From: Halothiobacillus sp.
Lineage (GTDB): Bacteria > Pseudomonadota > Gammaproteobacteria > Halothiobacillales > Halothiobacillaceae
Assembly (NCBI GenBank): GCA_011389965.1
Contig: JAABTF010000009.1
Span: forward strand, 1-59,648
DNA: 59,648 bases
Reading direction: 5' to 3'
Part shown: in pieces, positions 8,721 through 17,795 of the stretch
How positions within the stretch are numbered: position 1 is the first letter of the stretch
Layout of the letters: every line of letters starts with the position of its first letter
The notes under the pieces: generated by a model
Told to the model about the DNA's origin: nothing
Database searches by the model: none
The model's input: only the letters and a program-made list of their open reading frames with translations
Made by a program: the position numbers and the translations under genes

Positions 8721-10160
8721 ATGACCGCGACTGAGAAAAACACCGACCCGGCCGCCGCAAAAGCCGCGGAGACGCTCGTCATCGGTGCTGGCGCCAGCGG
8801 CCTGGCGGCCGCCTGGGAACTGGCACGAACCGGACACGCCGTCACCGTGCTCGAACAACGGCCCACCCCCGGCGGCAATATCCAGAGCCAGCGAGAAGAC
8901 GGCTGGCAGATCGAGATCGGTCCCAACACCCTGATGGTCAAGCCGCCGCTCTACGAGCTCCTGTGCGAGCTGGATCTCGACGGCGAGGCGGTGTTTGCCG
9001 GGGCGGCGGGCAAGAAACGCTACATCGCCAAGGGTGGCAGGACACTGGCGTTGCCCACGCACCCCCTCAATGCCCCCTTCAACCCCATCATCGGGCTGGG
9101 CAGCTGGGGCAAGATCCTGCGTGAGCCCTGGGTCAAGCCGCCGAAAGGTCACCAGGAAGAAAGCCTGGCCGCTTTTGTCGAGCGGCGCCTGGGCCGCAAT
9201 ATTCTCGACTACCTGGTGGACCCGTTCGTCTCGGGCGTCTACGCCGGCGATCCGCGTCGGCTGTCGGTCAAAGCAGCGATGCCCAAGCTCCATGCGCTTG
9301 AGCGCGAGCACGGGTCACTGATTCGGGGCGGGCTCGCCGCCATGCGTCAAGCCCGCCAGCGGGCAAAGGCAGGCACAGAGAAGATGCCCAGCGATTGGCG
9401 CGGCAAGCTGATCAGCTTTCCCCAGGGCATCCAGACACTCACCGACCGGCTGGCCGAGCACATCGACGCCCAACCGAACGCGGCCATCCATTGCGATCAT
9501 GCCATCCAGTCGGTGCGCCCCCATGGCGGGGGTTGGCAGGTCGAGGATGCCCGCGGGGAGATCTGGCAGGCGCGACATCTCGTCCTGGCGACGCCGGCCC
9601 ACGTCAGCGCCAAGCTGCTCGCCCCGCTCGATCCAATGCTGGCCGAGCCGCTCGACGAGATCGTCTATCCCCCGGTTGCCGCCGTGGCCCTGGGATTCCC
9701 GCCAGGGCTGATCGCCCACCCGCTGGACGGCTTCGGTGTGCTCATCCCCCGGCGCGAACAGCGCCGCAGCCTGGGCGCCCTGTTTTCTTCAACGCTGTTT
9801 TCGGATCGCGCACCGGAAGGCCACAAGCTGATCACGGCATTCATCGGCGGTCGGCAGGACCCCGATGCCTTCGAAATGAGCGATGAGGAAATGGCACGCC
9901 AGGTGGTCAATGATCTGGGCGGTCTACTCGGCATCGAGGGTCCGCCGGTGTGGCAACGAGTCAATCGCTGGCCCAAGGCCATCCCGCAGTACGAGCTGGG
10001 GCACCTGGCCCGGGTAGAGCGACTGGACCAGGCACTGTCGCATCACCCGGGACTGTCACTCATCGGCAACTGGCGAGACGGCATTGCCGTGGGCGACTGT
10101 CTGGAAAACGGCCGGGCGTTGGCCAAAAGGATTCTGGGCACGGAGACGGCGAGCCACTGA
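8721..10160 (+). CDS. hemY: oxygen-dependent protoporphyrinogen oxidase, HemY/HemG-type
   Basis: A 479-residue FAD flavoprotein that oxidises protoporphyrinogen IX to protoporphyrin IX in haem synthesis. The FAD-binding motif is VIGAGASGLAAAWEL (about 21-35), followed by VLEQRPTPGGNIQS. The central region includes DPFVSGVYAGDPRRLSVKAA, a typical PPO segment. The C-terminal flavin motif is SLIGNWRDGIAVGDCLENG. Length matches the family. It is divergent from the NDUFA9-like gene and convergent with fxsA, so it appears monocistronic. Many gammaproteobacteria use the unrelated flavodoxin-like HemG or HemJ; this lineage carries the FAD enzyme. Confidence 0.92.
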   Translation: MTATEKNTDPAAAKAAETLVIGAGASGLAAAWELARTGHAVTVLEQRPTPGGNIQSQREDGWQIEIGPNTLMVKPPLYELLCELDLDGEAVFAGAAGKKRYIAKGGRTLALPTHPLNAPFNPIIGLGSWGKILREPWVKPPKGHQEESLAAFVERRLGRNILDYLVDPFVSGVYAGDPRRLSVKAAMPKLHALEREHGSLIRGGLAAMRQARQRAKAGTEKMPSDWRGKLISFPQGIQTLTDRLAEHIDAQPNAAIHCDHAIQSVRPHGGGWQVEDARGEIWQARHLVLATPAHVSAKLLAPLDPMLAEPLDEIVYPPVAAVALGFPPGLIAHPLDGFGVLIPRREQRRSLGALFSSTLFSDRAPEGHKLITAFIGGRQDPDAFEMSDEEMARQVVNDLGGLLGIEGPPVWQRVNRWPKAIPQYELGHLARVERLDQALSHHPGLSLIGNWRDGIAVGDCLENGRALAKRILGTETASH

Positions 10161-10183
10161 GTCGTGGGGCGATCCCGCCCTGG

Positions 10184-10672
10184 TCAACGCCAGTCGTCGC
10201 GCTCCAAACGCTCGCGTTCACGTTCGCGATGGGTGACGTCCTCTGCCTCACCGTCAAAGACATTGCCACCGCCACGAGCCGTGGGGCCGTTGCCGAAACC
10301 ACCGCGCTCGACCACCACATGCTGCAGATGTCCGGCGAGCCAGGCCCCGAAGGCGAGCCGACGTAGGAAGGGGGTCACCAGCACCAGGCCGAACAGGTCG
10401 GTGATCGGCCCGGGCACCAGCAGCATCAGGCCGCCAACAAAGTTGGCCGCCACCCCCAGCCCGTCGACCTCGCCACGGCCCGTCTGGGCCATTTCCCGAC
10501 GGGCACGCGCCATGGCGTTCGGCCCGGCGGTGCGCATCAGCCAGACCCCCCAGACACCGGTGGCCACGATCCACAACAGCGTGGGAAGAAAGCCCATGGC
10601 CGCACCCATGGCGATCAGCAGCACCAGCTCGATCAGGGGCAGCAGGAGAATGAATCCGGACAGTTTGCGCAT
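10184..10672 (-). CDS. fxsA: FxsA family cytoplasmic-membrane protein
   Basis: A 162-residue protein with hydrophobic helices in FILLLPLIELVLLIAMGAAMG and LPTLLWIVATGVWGVWLM, then GLMLLVPGPITDLFGLVLV, the FxsA (suppressor of F exclusion of phage T7) pattern. The C-terminal third is polar and Arg/Glu-rich. In Escherichia coli the gene neighbours groESL and the cutA-dsbD pair is close by; here fxsA is divergent from cutA-dsbD, so part of that synteny survives without groESL. The molecular role of FxsA is poorly known. Confidence 0.88.
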   Translation of the reverse strand: MRKLSGFILLLPLIELVLLIAMGAAMGFLPTLLWIVATGVWGVWLMRTAGPNAMARARREMAQTGRGEVDGLGVAANFVGGLMLLVPGPITDLFGLVLVTPFLRRLAFGAWLAGHLQHVVVERGGFGNGPTARGGGNVFDGEAEDVTHRERERERLERDDWR

Positions 10673-10815
10673 TTGCTCTACTTAATGTTGATTTGTTTGC
10701 CGACTAACGATTGGAACGCTACGCTCTCCACGGAACTCGTGCCCGACAACCGGGCCCAACCCTGGCGCCTCGCCAGACGATCCCGAGAAAGCGCTCCACC
10801 TTGCGATGGACTGTA

Positions 10816-11151
10816 ATGACGATTGAGCAGAGCACAATAGCACTGGTAATCACCACCCTGGACGACTCCCACGCCGCCGACGAGTTCAGTGGCCGTCTTC
10901 TCGACGAAGGATTGATCGCCTGCGTGAACCGGGTGGGACCGGTGGTCTCGGCCTACCGGTGGCAGGGAAAGGTCTGCCGCGACGAGGAGTACCAGCTTCA
11001 CATGAAGACCAGCCTTGACCGTATCGACGACCTCAAGGCGGCGATAGAGCGTCTGCACCCCTACGAATGTCCCGAGGTGGTCATCCTGCCGGCGCAGAGC
11101 AGCCAATCCTACTCAGAATGGGTACAACAATGCGTTCAAACCAGTCCCTGA
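10816..11151 (+). CDS. cutA: divalent-cation tolerance protein CutA
   Basis: A 111-residue CutA1-family protein, a small trimeric ferredoxin-like fold linked to copper tolerance. Conserved stretches are IALVITTLDD at the start, GLIACVNRVGPVVSAYRW, EYQLHMKTS, and the C-terminal HPYECPEVVILPAQSSQSYSEWV segment. The ATG at 10816 gives a family-length protein; the longer ORF upstream is Arg/Pro-rich and unlikely to be translated. The dsbD start lies inside the last 22 bases, so the two are co-transcribed and probably coupled. This cutA-dsbD pairing is conserved in enterobacteria. Confidence 0.93.
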   Translation: MTIEQSTIALVITTLDDSHAADEFSGRLLDEGLIACVNRVGPVVSAYRWQGKVCRDEEYQLHMKTSLDRIDDLKAAIERLHPYECPEVVILPAQSSQSYSEWVQQCVQTSP

Positions 11152-13469
11152 CGCCCACCTTCCCCTCAGTCGTTGCTCGCCAGCGACTGCTGACCGCGGT
11201 CCTGGTCCTGCTAACCTTGGCCTGGGCCGGCGTCGCTGCGGCGCAGCCGGAACTACTCTCCCCGGAAGAGGCCTTCGGCGTCGAGGCGCAGGCCGAAGAC
11301 GGTGCGATCCGGCTGGATTTCGAGGTCGCCGAGGGCTACCACCTCTATCGAGATAAGCTCGAGATCGAATCGGCCAGTGACGAATTGCGTCTCGGCGCCG
11401 TCGAACTGCCCGAGGCAGTCATTGAGGACGACCCGGTTTTCGGCAAGACCCCGGTCTACAAGACCGACTTCACTGCTCGCCTTCCGATCGAATCGAGTGC
11501 TGGCGGTGAATCTCGCATCACGGTCGAATACCAGGGCTGCTCGGACATCCACGGTGTCTGTTACCCGCCCGAAACCCATGAACTGGTCGTCGATCTGCCC
11601 TCCAGCGAGCCGGCATCGGCCAACGCCCGAGACGGCGGCATCAGCCTGGGTGGCCTCATGGGTGGCAACGCCCAGCCGCTGGACCCCGAAAAGGCCTTCC
11701 GTCCCGAGATCACGGTGGATGGCGACTCTGTCCATGTCCGTTTCGAAATCGCCCCCGCCTACTACCTCTACCGGGATCGGATCAAGGCAGGCGTTGATGG
11801 CGCCGAGATCCGAGCGACCCACATCGGCGAAGGGGAGCGTAAGGACGATCCCAATTTCGGCACGGTTTTCGTCTTCCACGATCAACTCGAGGCCGAACTG
11901 GCCGTCACGGCCAGCACCCCCTACACACTGGTGATTGGCTACCAGGGCTGTGCCGACATGGGGCTGTGCTACCCGCCGATGGAAAAAGCATGGCGCATTG
12001 ACCCGGCCGCCGGCACCGCCGACTCCCTCGACACTGTTCCGGATGGCCTGGACGAACTGACCCCGCTCGAAGATCTGCCGGGCATCGAGGAAGGCGCTGA
12101 AACCGCGGCGGGACAGGCTGGCGGAACGGACGCGGCCGCCTCCAGACAGCCCGCCGTCGGTTCGGAGACAGACCAGATCACCCAGCGGCTTATCTCCGGT
12201 AATGTCTGGGCCATCGTCCTGGGCTTCTTGGTATTCGGCCTGCTGCTGGCGCTGACCCCCTGCGTCTTTCCCATGATCCCGATCCTGTCGGGCATCATCG
12301 CCGGTCATGGCGAGCACATCACGACCCGCAAGGCTTTTGTCCTTTCGCTGGTCTACGTGCTGGCCATGGCGATCACCTACACCATCGCCGGGGTGCTGGC
12401 CGGCCTCTTCGGCGCCAATCTGCAGGCGGCCTTCCAGAACCCCTGGGTCTTGAGCATCTTCGCCGCCATTTTCGTCGCACTGTCGCTCTCGATGTTCGGC
12501 TTCTACGAGCTGCAGCTGCCCTCCTCGGTCCAGTCACGGATCATGCAGGCCCAGAATCGCCAGCAGGGCGGCACCCTGGCCGGCGTTGCAGTAATGGGCT
12601 TTCTCTCAGCACTGATCGTGGGCCCCTGCATGGCACCGCCCCTGGCGGGAGCGTTGATCTACATCGGCCAGACCGGCGATGCGGTGATCGGCGGGCTGGC
12701 GTTGTTCGCGCTGTCGATCGGCATGGGTCTGCCCCTGATCGCGGTAGGCACACTGGGTGGAAAGTACATGCCGCGCGCGGGCACCTGGATGGATGCGGTC
12801 AAGGGCGTGTTTGGCGTACTGCTGCTGGGCGTGGCGATCTGGATGCTCGAGCGCATCCTGCCCGCCGGCATCACCCAGTTGCTGTGGGCCGTGTTGATCA
12901 TCGCCTCGGCGGTCTACATGGGCACCCTCGAATCCCTGCGCGAAGGGGCCTCGGGATGGCTCAAGCTGTGGAAATCGCTCGGGGTGGTGCTGCTACTCTG
13001 GGGGGCATTGATCCTCATCGGCGTGGCCGCCGGATCGAAAGGCACGGCGCTCGCCCCCCTGTCCGGCATCTCGCTGGGGAGTGGTGGCAGCCAAGCAGCC
13101 GAACTGACTTTCCGCCAGATCGACAACGAGCAGGAACTCGACGAGGCCCTGGCTCAGGCCAAAGCCGCCGGGCAGCCGGTGATGCTCGACTTCTATGCCG
13201 ACTGGTGCGTGTCCTGCAAGGAGTTGGAACACAACACCTTCAGCGATCCGCGCGTTATCGAGGCGCTGGACGGCTTTATGGTGCTGCAGGCGGACGTGAC
13301 CGCCAACAACGCCCAGCACAAGGCTCTGCTCAAGCGCTTCGATCTCTTCGGCCCGCCCGGCATCATCTTCTGGGATGCCAATGGTGAGCGCGTCCGCCAG
13401 CACTGGGTGGTCGGCTACCAGCCACCCGAGCAATTCCTCACCCACGTCACGGCAGTGGCTACCCGCTGA
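11130..13469 (+). CDS. dsbD: thiol:disulfide interchange protein DsbD with a duplicated N-terminal domain
   Basis: A 779-residue protein that carries electrons from cytoplasmic thioredoxin across the inner membrane to periplasmic partners such as DsbC. Order: signal sequence (about 18-42); first nDsbD domain (about 45-165) with Cys137 and Cys144 in GCSDIHGVCYPP; second nDsbD domain (about 180-295) with Cys274 and Cys280 in GCADMGLCYPP; an acidic/Ala linker; an eight-helix membrane domain (about 350-620) with Cys378 (LTPCVFP) and Cys500 (VGPCMAPP); and a C-terminal thioredoxin domain with Cys693-Cys696 (ADWCVSC). Standard DsbD has one nDsbD domain. The second copy keeps the usual CxxxxxC spacing, while the first has an extra residue. 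ATG 11130 is chosen from the signal peptide; ATG 11118 is possible. Confidence 0.95.
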   Translation: MRSNQSLTPTFPSVVARQRLLTAVLVLLTLAWAGVAAAQPELLSPEEAFGVEAQAEDGAIRLDFEVAEGYHLYRDKLEIESASDELRLGAVELPEAVIEDDPVFGKTPVYKTDFTARLPIESSAGGESRITVEYQGCSDIHGVCYPPETHELVVDLPSSEPASANARDGGISLGGLMGGNAQPLDPEKAFRPEITVDGDSVHVRFEIAPAYYLYRDRIKAGVDGAEIRATHIGEGERKDDPNFGTVFVFHDQLEAELAVTASTPYTLVIGYQGCADMGLCYPPMEKAWRIDPAAGTADSLDTVPDGLDELTPLEDLPGIEEGAETAAGQAGGTDAAASRQPAVGSETDQITQRLISGNVWAIVLGFLVFGLLLALTPCVFPMIPILSGIIAGHGEHITTRKAFVLSLVYVLAMAITYTIAGVLAGLFGANLQAAFQNPWVLSIFAAIFVALSLSMFGFYELQLPSSVQSRIMQAQNRQQGGTLAGVAVMGFLSALIVGPCMAPPLAGALIYIGQTGDAVIGGLALFALSIGMGLPLIAVGTLGGKYMPRAGTWMDAVKGVFGVLLLGVAIWMLERILPAGITQLLWAVLIIASAVYMGTLESLREGASGWLKLWKSLGVVLLLWGALILIGVAAGSKGTALAPLSGISLGSGGSQAAELTFRQIDNEQELDEALAQAKAAGQPVMLDFYADWCVSCKELEHNTFSDPRVIEALDGFMVLQADVTANNAQHKALLKRFDLFGPPGIIFWDANGERVRQHWVVGYQPPEQFLTHVTAVATR

Positions 13470-13661
13470 TGTCGCCCAAGACAGCGCCGCAAACTATATC
13501 CAGGATAAACTTCGTGGAAAATCGGCCAATTGGCATCGATCGGTAAAAAAACGCCGGGCAACACGTGGACTTCATGACCGCCAACCGGCACAATGCGGAA
13601 AAATCACTGGCCACGACCGTGACGGTCTCGTCGCGGGCGTGGCTGCCAGCAGCGAGTTTCC

Positions 13662-14102
13662 ATGCAACGGATTCTGGTACTCAACGGCCCCAATCTCAAT
13701 CGCTTAGGTAGCCGCGAGCCCGAGCGCTACGGACGCCTGACGCTTGCGGACATCTCCGCGCGACTCGACCGGGCGGCCTCGTCCGCTGGCGTCCAACTGG
13801 AGCACTTCCAGAGCAACCATGAGGGCGAGGCGATCGACCGTCTGCACCAGGCGGCCGACACCGGCATCGACGGCGTGCTGATCAATCCCGGAGCCTGGAC
13901 CCATACCAGCGTCGCCATCCGCGATGCCCTGCTGGCTATCGATCGACCCTTCATCGAGATCCACCTCTCCAACATCCATGCCCGCGAGGCGTTCCGGCAG
14001 CATTCCTATTTTTCGGACATTGCGCTGGGAAGCATCGTCGGGCTGGGCGCGCTTGGCTACGAGCTGGCCCTGACCGCCCTGACCGAACACCTGGGCGCCT
14101 GA
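13662..14102 (+). CDS. aroQ: type II 3-dehydroquinate dehydratase
   Basis: A 146-residue dodecameric-type dehydroquinase that converts 3-dehydroquinate to 3-dehydroshikimate, the third step of the shikimate pathway. The N-terminus [17 protein letters not shown] leads to catalytic Tyr23 (REPERYG), and the catalytic His is His101 in [11 protein letters not shown]. Full length. accB follows after 39 bases, an aroQ-accB-accC arrangement common in gammaproteobacteria. The 192-base gap before it, after dsbD, holds no recognisable gene and probably contains the promoter, which I could not place with confidence. Confidence 0.96.
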   Translation: MQRILVLNGPNLNRLGSREPERYGRLTLADISARLDRAASSAGVQLEHFQSNHEGEAIDRLHQAADTGIDGVLINPGAWTHTSVAIRDALLAIDRPFIEIHLSNIHAREAFRQHSYFSDIALGSIVGLGALGYELALTALTEHLGA

Positions 14103-14141
14103 ACGCCCGCCCGACAAAGCAAAAACCGCAAGAGAAACGCC

Positions 14142-14585
14142 ATGGACATTCGCAAGGTCAAGAAGCTGATTGAACTGCTCGAGGAATCGGGCGTCGCCGA
14201 AATCGAGATCCGCGAGGGCGAGGAATCCGTCCGCATTTCCCGGGGAGTGCAGCAACAACCGATGATGCAGGCACCGGCACCGGCCGCTCCTGCTGCACCG
14301 GCACCTGCGCCGGCCGCCCCGGCCGAGGAGGCACCCCCCACTGAAGCCAGCGGCAAGACCATCGACTCGCCGATGGTGGGCACGTTCTACCGCTCCTCAT
14401 CACCGGAGGCCAGCCCCTTCGTCGAGGTCGGCAGCACCGTGAAGAAGGGCGACACCATCTGCATTATCGAGGCGATGAAGATGTTCAACCAGATCGAGGC
14501 CGAAGTCGATGGCACGATCAAGTCGATCCTGGTGGAAAACGGTCAGCCGGTGGAATACGACCAGCCGATGTTCGTAATCGAGTAA
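14142..14585 (+). CDS. accB: acetyl-CoA carboxylase biotin carboxyl carrier protein
   Basis: A 147-residue BCCP subunit that carries biotin between the carboxylase and transferase sites of acetyl-CoA carboxylase, the first committed step of fatty-acid synthesis. An N-terminal helical segment ([17 protein letters not shown]) is followed by an Ala/Pro-rich flexible linker (about 45-70) and a biotinyl domain with the biotinylated Lys113 in EAMKM. The Ala-Pro linker is the family's normal mobile arm. accC follows 54 bases downstream in the same direction. Confidence 0.97.
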   Translation: MDIRKVKKLIELLEESGVAEIEIREGEESVRISRGVQQQPMMQAPAPAAPAAPAPAPAAPAEEAPPTEASGKTIDSPMVGTFYRSSSPEASPFVEVGSTVKKGDTICIIEAMKMFNQIEAEVDGTIKSILVENGQPVEYDQPMFVIE

Positions 14586-14639
14586 AACCCGCTTGCGACA
14601 CGATTCGGCCCTACCCGTATTTCCAGGAGTCTTTCGAAG

Positions 14640-15983
14640 ATGCTCAACAAGGTTCTGATCGCCAATCGGGGCGAGATCGCCCTGCGTATCCTGCGCGCCT
14701 GCCGGGAACTCGATATCGGCACCGTGGCGGTCCATTCCACCGCCGACCGCGACCTCAAGCACGTCCGCCTCGCCGACGAGTCGGTCTGCATCGGCGGGCC
14801 GCGCTCCAACGAGTCCTATCTCAATATCCCGGCGCTGATTGCCGCCGCCGAGCTGACCGATTCCTCGGCCATCCACCCCGGTTACGGCTTTCTCTCGGAG
14901 AACGCCGACTTCGCCGAACGCGTCGAGGAGTCTGGCTTCATCTTCATCGGCCCGACCGCCGAGTCCATCCGCATGATGGGTGACAAGGTCACCGCCAAGG
15001 AAACCATGCGGGCAGCCAACGTCCCCTGCGTCCCCGGCTCCGAGGGTGCCCTGAGCGACGACGCGGAAGAGAACCACCGGCTGGGGCGAGAGGTCGGCTA
15101 CCCGGTGATCATCAAGGCCGCTGGCGGCGGCGGTGGTCGTGGCATGCGCGTGGTACACACCGAGGCGCATCTTCACCACGCCATCGAGATGACCAAGAGC
15201 GAAGCCGGAGCGGCCTTCGGCAATCCCGAGGTCTACATGGAGAAGTTCCTCGAACACCCGCGCCACATCGAGGTACAGATACTCTCCGACGGGCAGGGCA
15301 ATGCCATCCACCTGGGCGAGCGCGACTGCTCCATGCAGCGCCGCCACCAGAAGGTCATCGAGGAGGCCCCCGCACCGGGCATCACTCCCGAGCAACGCGC
15401 CGAGATCGGCGCCGTCTGCGTCGAGGCCTGCAAGCGGATGAACTACCGCGGCGCCGGCACCTTCGAATTTCTCTACGAGAAGGGCAACTTCTACTTCATC
15501 GAGATGAACACTCGCCTCCAGGTCGAGCATCCCGTGACCGAAATGGTCACCGGCATCGACCTGGTCAAGGAGCAACTGGCGATTGCCGCCGGCATCCCGC
15601 TGTCGCTGACCCAAGACGACGTGGAATTCCGCGGCCACGCGGTCGAGTGCCGCATCAACGCCGAGGACCCGGCCACGTTCGTGCCCAGTCCCGGCAAGAT
15701 AAGCAGCGTGCACTTCCCGGGCGGGCTCGGCGTGCGGGTCGACTCGCACATCTACAACGGCTACTCCGTGCCGCCCTACTACGACTCCATGATCGGCAAG
15801 CTGATCACGCACGCTGGCGACCGCGAAGGTGCCATTCGTCGCATGCACGGGGCACTCGAGGAAATGGCGGTCGACGGGATCAAGACCAACATCCCGCTGC
15901 ACCGCGAACTGATGGCGGATGGCAATTTCATCGCCGGCGGCATGGATATCCACTTCCTGCACAAGCGTCTCGGCCTGTCGTGA
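14640..15983 (+). CDS. accC: acetyl-CoA carboxylase biotin carboxylase subunit
   Basis: A 447-residue ATP-grasp enzyme that carboxylates the biotin on AccB using bicarbonate and ATP. It begins [17 protein letters not shown], the standard N-terminus. The ATP-grasp glycine loop is [14 protein letters not shown] (about 159-172) and the metal/catalytic segment is [14 protein letters not shown] (about 288-301), with the C-terminal biotin-carboxylase domain after it. Length is normal. AccA and AccD are not in this window, as is usual. prmA starts 10 bases after the stop. Confidence 0.97.
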   Translation: MLNKVLIANRGEIALRILRACRELDIGTVAVHSTADRDLKHVRLADESVCIGGPRSNESYLNIPALIAAAELTDSSAIHPGYGFLSENADFAERVEESGFIFIGPTAESIRMMGDKVTAKETMRAANVPCVPGSEGALSDDAEENHRLGREVGYPVIIKAAGGGGGRGMRVVHTEAHLHHAIEMTKSEAGAAFGNPEVYMEKFLEHPRHIEVQILSDGQGNAIHLGERDCSMQRRHQKVIEEAPAPGITPEQRAEIGAVCVEACKRMNYRGAGTFEFLYEKGNFYFIEMNTRLQVEHPVTEMVTGIDLVKEQLAIAAGIPLSLTQDDVEFRGHAVECRINAEDPATFVPSPGKISSVHFPGGLGVRVDSHIYNGYSVPPYYDSMIGKLITHAGDREGAIRRMHGALEEMAVDGIKTNIPLHRELMADGNFIAGGMDIHFLHKRLGLS

Positions 15984-15993
15984 AGGCCCACTG

Positions 15994-16896
15994 ATGGCAG
16001 GCGAATGGCAACACCTCTGGCTGGACGTGCCACAGCAGGACGTCGAGGACTGCGAGGCGGCACTCGGTGACGCCGGCGCGCTGTGCGTGACGCTCGAGGA
16101 GCTAGGTGACGACCCCGTCCTCGAGCCCGCGCCGGGCGAGTCCCCACTGTGGGCCGAAGTGCGCGTGGTCGGCCTGTTCGACGGCACCGTTTCGCCGGCA
16201 GCGATCGTTGGCGCGCTGCATGCCCGGATCCGCCCGGCCCTTCTAGACCGGCTGGGCCACGAGACCTTCGACGAAGACGACTGGGTCCGGCGCACGCAGG
16301 CCGACTTCACCGCCATGCCCATCGGCGAACGGCTGCTGATCCAGCCGGCCTGGGAAGCGGTGGACACCGCATCGGGGCGCTTGCCGATTCGGCTCGACCC
16401 GGGACTCGCCTTCGGGACCGGCAAGCACCAGACCACCCAACTCTGTTTGGAGTGGCTGGAAAAGCAAGGAATCGCCGGAGAGCACTGGCTGGACGCCGGT
16501 TGCGGTTCGGGCATTCTCGCCATTGGCGCCCTGCTGCTGGGGGCCGGCCGGGTCGACGGCACCGACATCGACCCCCAGGCGCTCACCGCCAGCCGCAACA
16601 ACGCCGAGCTCAACGACATCGACCCCGATCGCCTGCAGCTCTTTCTGGCCCAGGAATATCCCGCCGAGATCCGCTTCGACGGCCTGCTGGCCAACATTCT
16701 CGCCCCCACCCTGATCGAACTTGCGCCGATGCTCACTGGCCACTTGAAGCCCGGTGGGCGGTTCGCACTCTCCGGGATTCTCGGCCACCAGGCCGAGGCC
16801 GTGGCCGCCGCCTGGACGGCCGCCGGCAATGAGGTCACCACCTTCCGCACGCTGGGGGACTGGGCGCTGGTAGCCGGCCACCGCGCCTCGGACTGA
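15994..16896 (+). CDS. prmA: ribosomal protein L11 methyltransferase
   Basis: A 300-residue SAM-dependent methyltransferase that trimethylates ribosomal protein L11. The N-terminal substrate-recognition domain starts MAGEWQHLWLDVPQQDVE. The Rossmann SAM loop is WLDAGCGSGILAIGALLLGA (about 165-184) and the family motif DGLLANILAPTLIEL is near 230-243. ATG 15994 is ten bases after accC; the ORF extends upstream into accC but family similarity begins here. The accBC-prmA order is conserved in gammaproteobacteria. It converges tail to tail with the channel gene, eight bases away. Confidence 0.94.
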   Translation: MAGEWQHLWLDVPQQDVEDCEAALGDAGALCVTLEELGDDPVLEPAPGESPLWAEVRVVGLFDGTVSPAAIVGALHARIRPALLDRLGHETFDEDDWVRRTQADFTAMPIGERLLIQPAWEAVDTASGRLPIRLDPGLAFGTGKHQTTQLCLEWLEKQGIAGEHWLDAGCGSGILAIGALLLGAGRVDGTDIDPQALTASRNNAELNDIDPDRLQLFLAQEYPAEIRFDGLLANILAPTLIELAPMLTGHLKPGGRFALSGILGHQAEAVAAAWTAAGNEVTTFRTLGDWALVAGHRASD

Positions 16897-16904
16897 ATCC
16901 GCGA

Positions 16905-17795
16905 CTAACGCCCGGGTGGCGATTCGCTCTGTTCCTTCGGCTTGCCCATATCCCGACGGGCCTCCCGATCCTGCTCCAGAAGCGATTCGATCCGATCGAG
17001 GCGGTGAAGGATTTGCGTGTCGATCCGCTCCTCATCCTCGCTGCCTGCCTCCATCTTCAAGCCCACCAGAAAGGCAGCAATGGAGGCGCTGATGAGACTT
17101 AGCCAGATAACCGCCATACTGACGAACAAAAATCCCATGGCTCTGCCCGCCTCGGTCTGCGGGACCATGTCGCCGTAACCGACGCTGGACAGGGTTACCA
17201 GGACCCACCAAGCGCCGTCCTCGAAGTCCTGAAAGGTCTCGGGCTCGAGGACCGGCATCAACGAGCCGCCCAGCACTACCAGAAAGGCAGTCATCAACCC
17301 GATGGCAAAAAAAACGTGCCGGCCGAGCTCGCGAAAATAGCGCCGACCGATTCGCACGGCCGTGATCAGGATCAGCAGCCCCCGTAGCAATCTCAGGCTT
17401 AGCAGGAAGTGCGACGCCTGAAGGAATATCAGCGGCAGACCGGCCAAGACGACTGTTGCCAGCAACCAGTTGGTCTTGAGGTAGAACGCCTTGTCCTTGA
17501 CGAGGAAAAGAAGAATCAGTTGCTCGATCAGGAAAAAGCCCCAGATCAGCTGGTCGACCCAGAACCCTTGCCCCTCCTCCAGTTGTCCAGCATGCACCAG
17601 ATACCACTGGAACGGGACCCAGAGCGTGATCAGCAACAAAGGCAGCTCCAGTCGCATGGCCCAACGTTGCGCGGTCCGACTCTCGTAGTCGGCCACCCCG
17701 GCGATGCCCAGCGCACGGGTCAGCTTCAGCCCCCAACTGATCAACAGCCGGGCGTTGTTTTTTTTCGGCAAGCTGGAGGGGTGTCTAGTCGCCAA
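16905..17795 (-). CDS. voltage-gated-like potassium channel protein
   Basis: A 296-residue six-helix cation channel. A short cytoplasmic N-terminus (about 48 residues) leads to hydrophobic S1 (LELPLLLITLWVPFQWYL) and further helices. An Arg-containing S4-like segment is LRLLRGLLILITAVRIGRR, and the pore loop carries the K+ selectivity filter TLSSVGYGDMVP (GYGD at 206-209). A charged helical C-terminus (about 256-285) could form a coiled coil. It starts inside the last 11 bases of the upstream hydroxylase gene, so it is the last gene of the pepP-ubiH operon, though functionally unrelated. Gating ligand and ion are inferred from the filter only. Confidence 0.87.
   Translation of the reverse strand: MATRHPSSLPKKNNARLLISWGLKLTRALGIAGVADYESRTAQRWAMRLELPLLLITLWVPFQWYLVHAGQLEEGQGFWVDQLIWGFFLIEQLILLFLVKDKAFYLKTNWLLATVVLAGLPLIFLQASHFLLSLRLLRGLLILITAVRIGRRYFRELGRHVFFAIGLMTAFLVVLGGSLMPVLEPETFQDFEDGAWWVLVTLSSVGYGDMVPQTEAGRAMGFLFVSMAVIWLSLISASIAAFLVGLKMEAGSEDEERIDTQILHRLDRIESLLEQDREARRDMGKPKEQSESPPGR

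Noticed and set aside
13470-13661. Possible small gene or promoter between dsbD and aroQ
   Set aside because: No convincing start with ribosome-binding site. A TGGACT-N17-CACAAT pair near 13,570 is too weak to call.
14400-16850. 816-codon open frame antisense to accB, accC and prmA
   Set aside because: The sense strand carries three fully recognisable conserved enzymes. The antisense frame is open only because of GC-rich codon use, and its translation resembles no protein.
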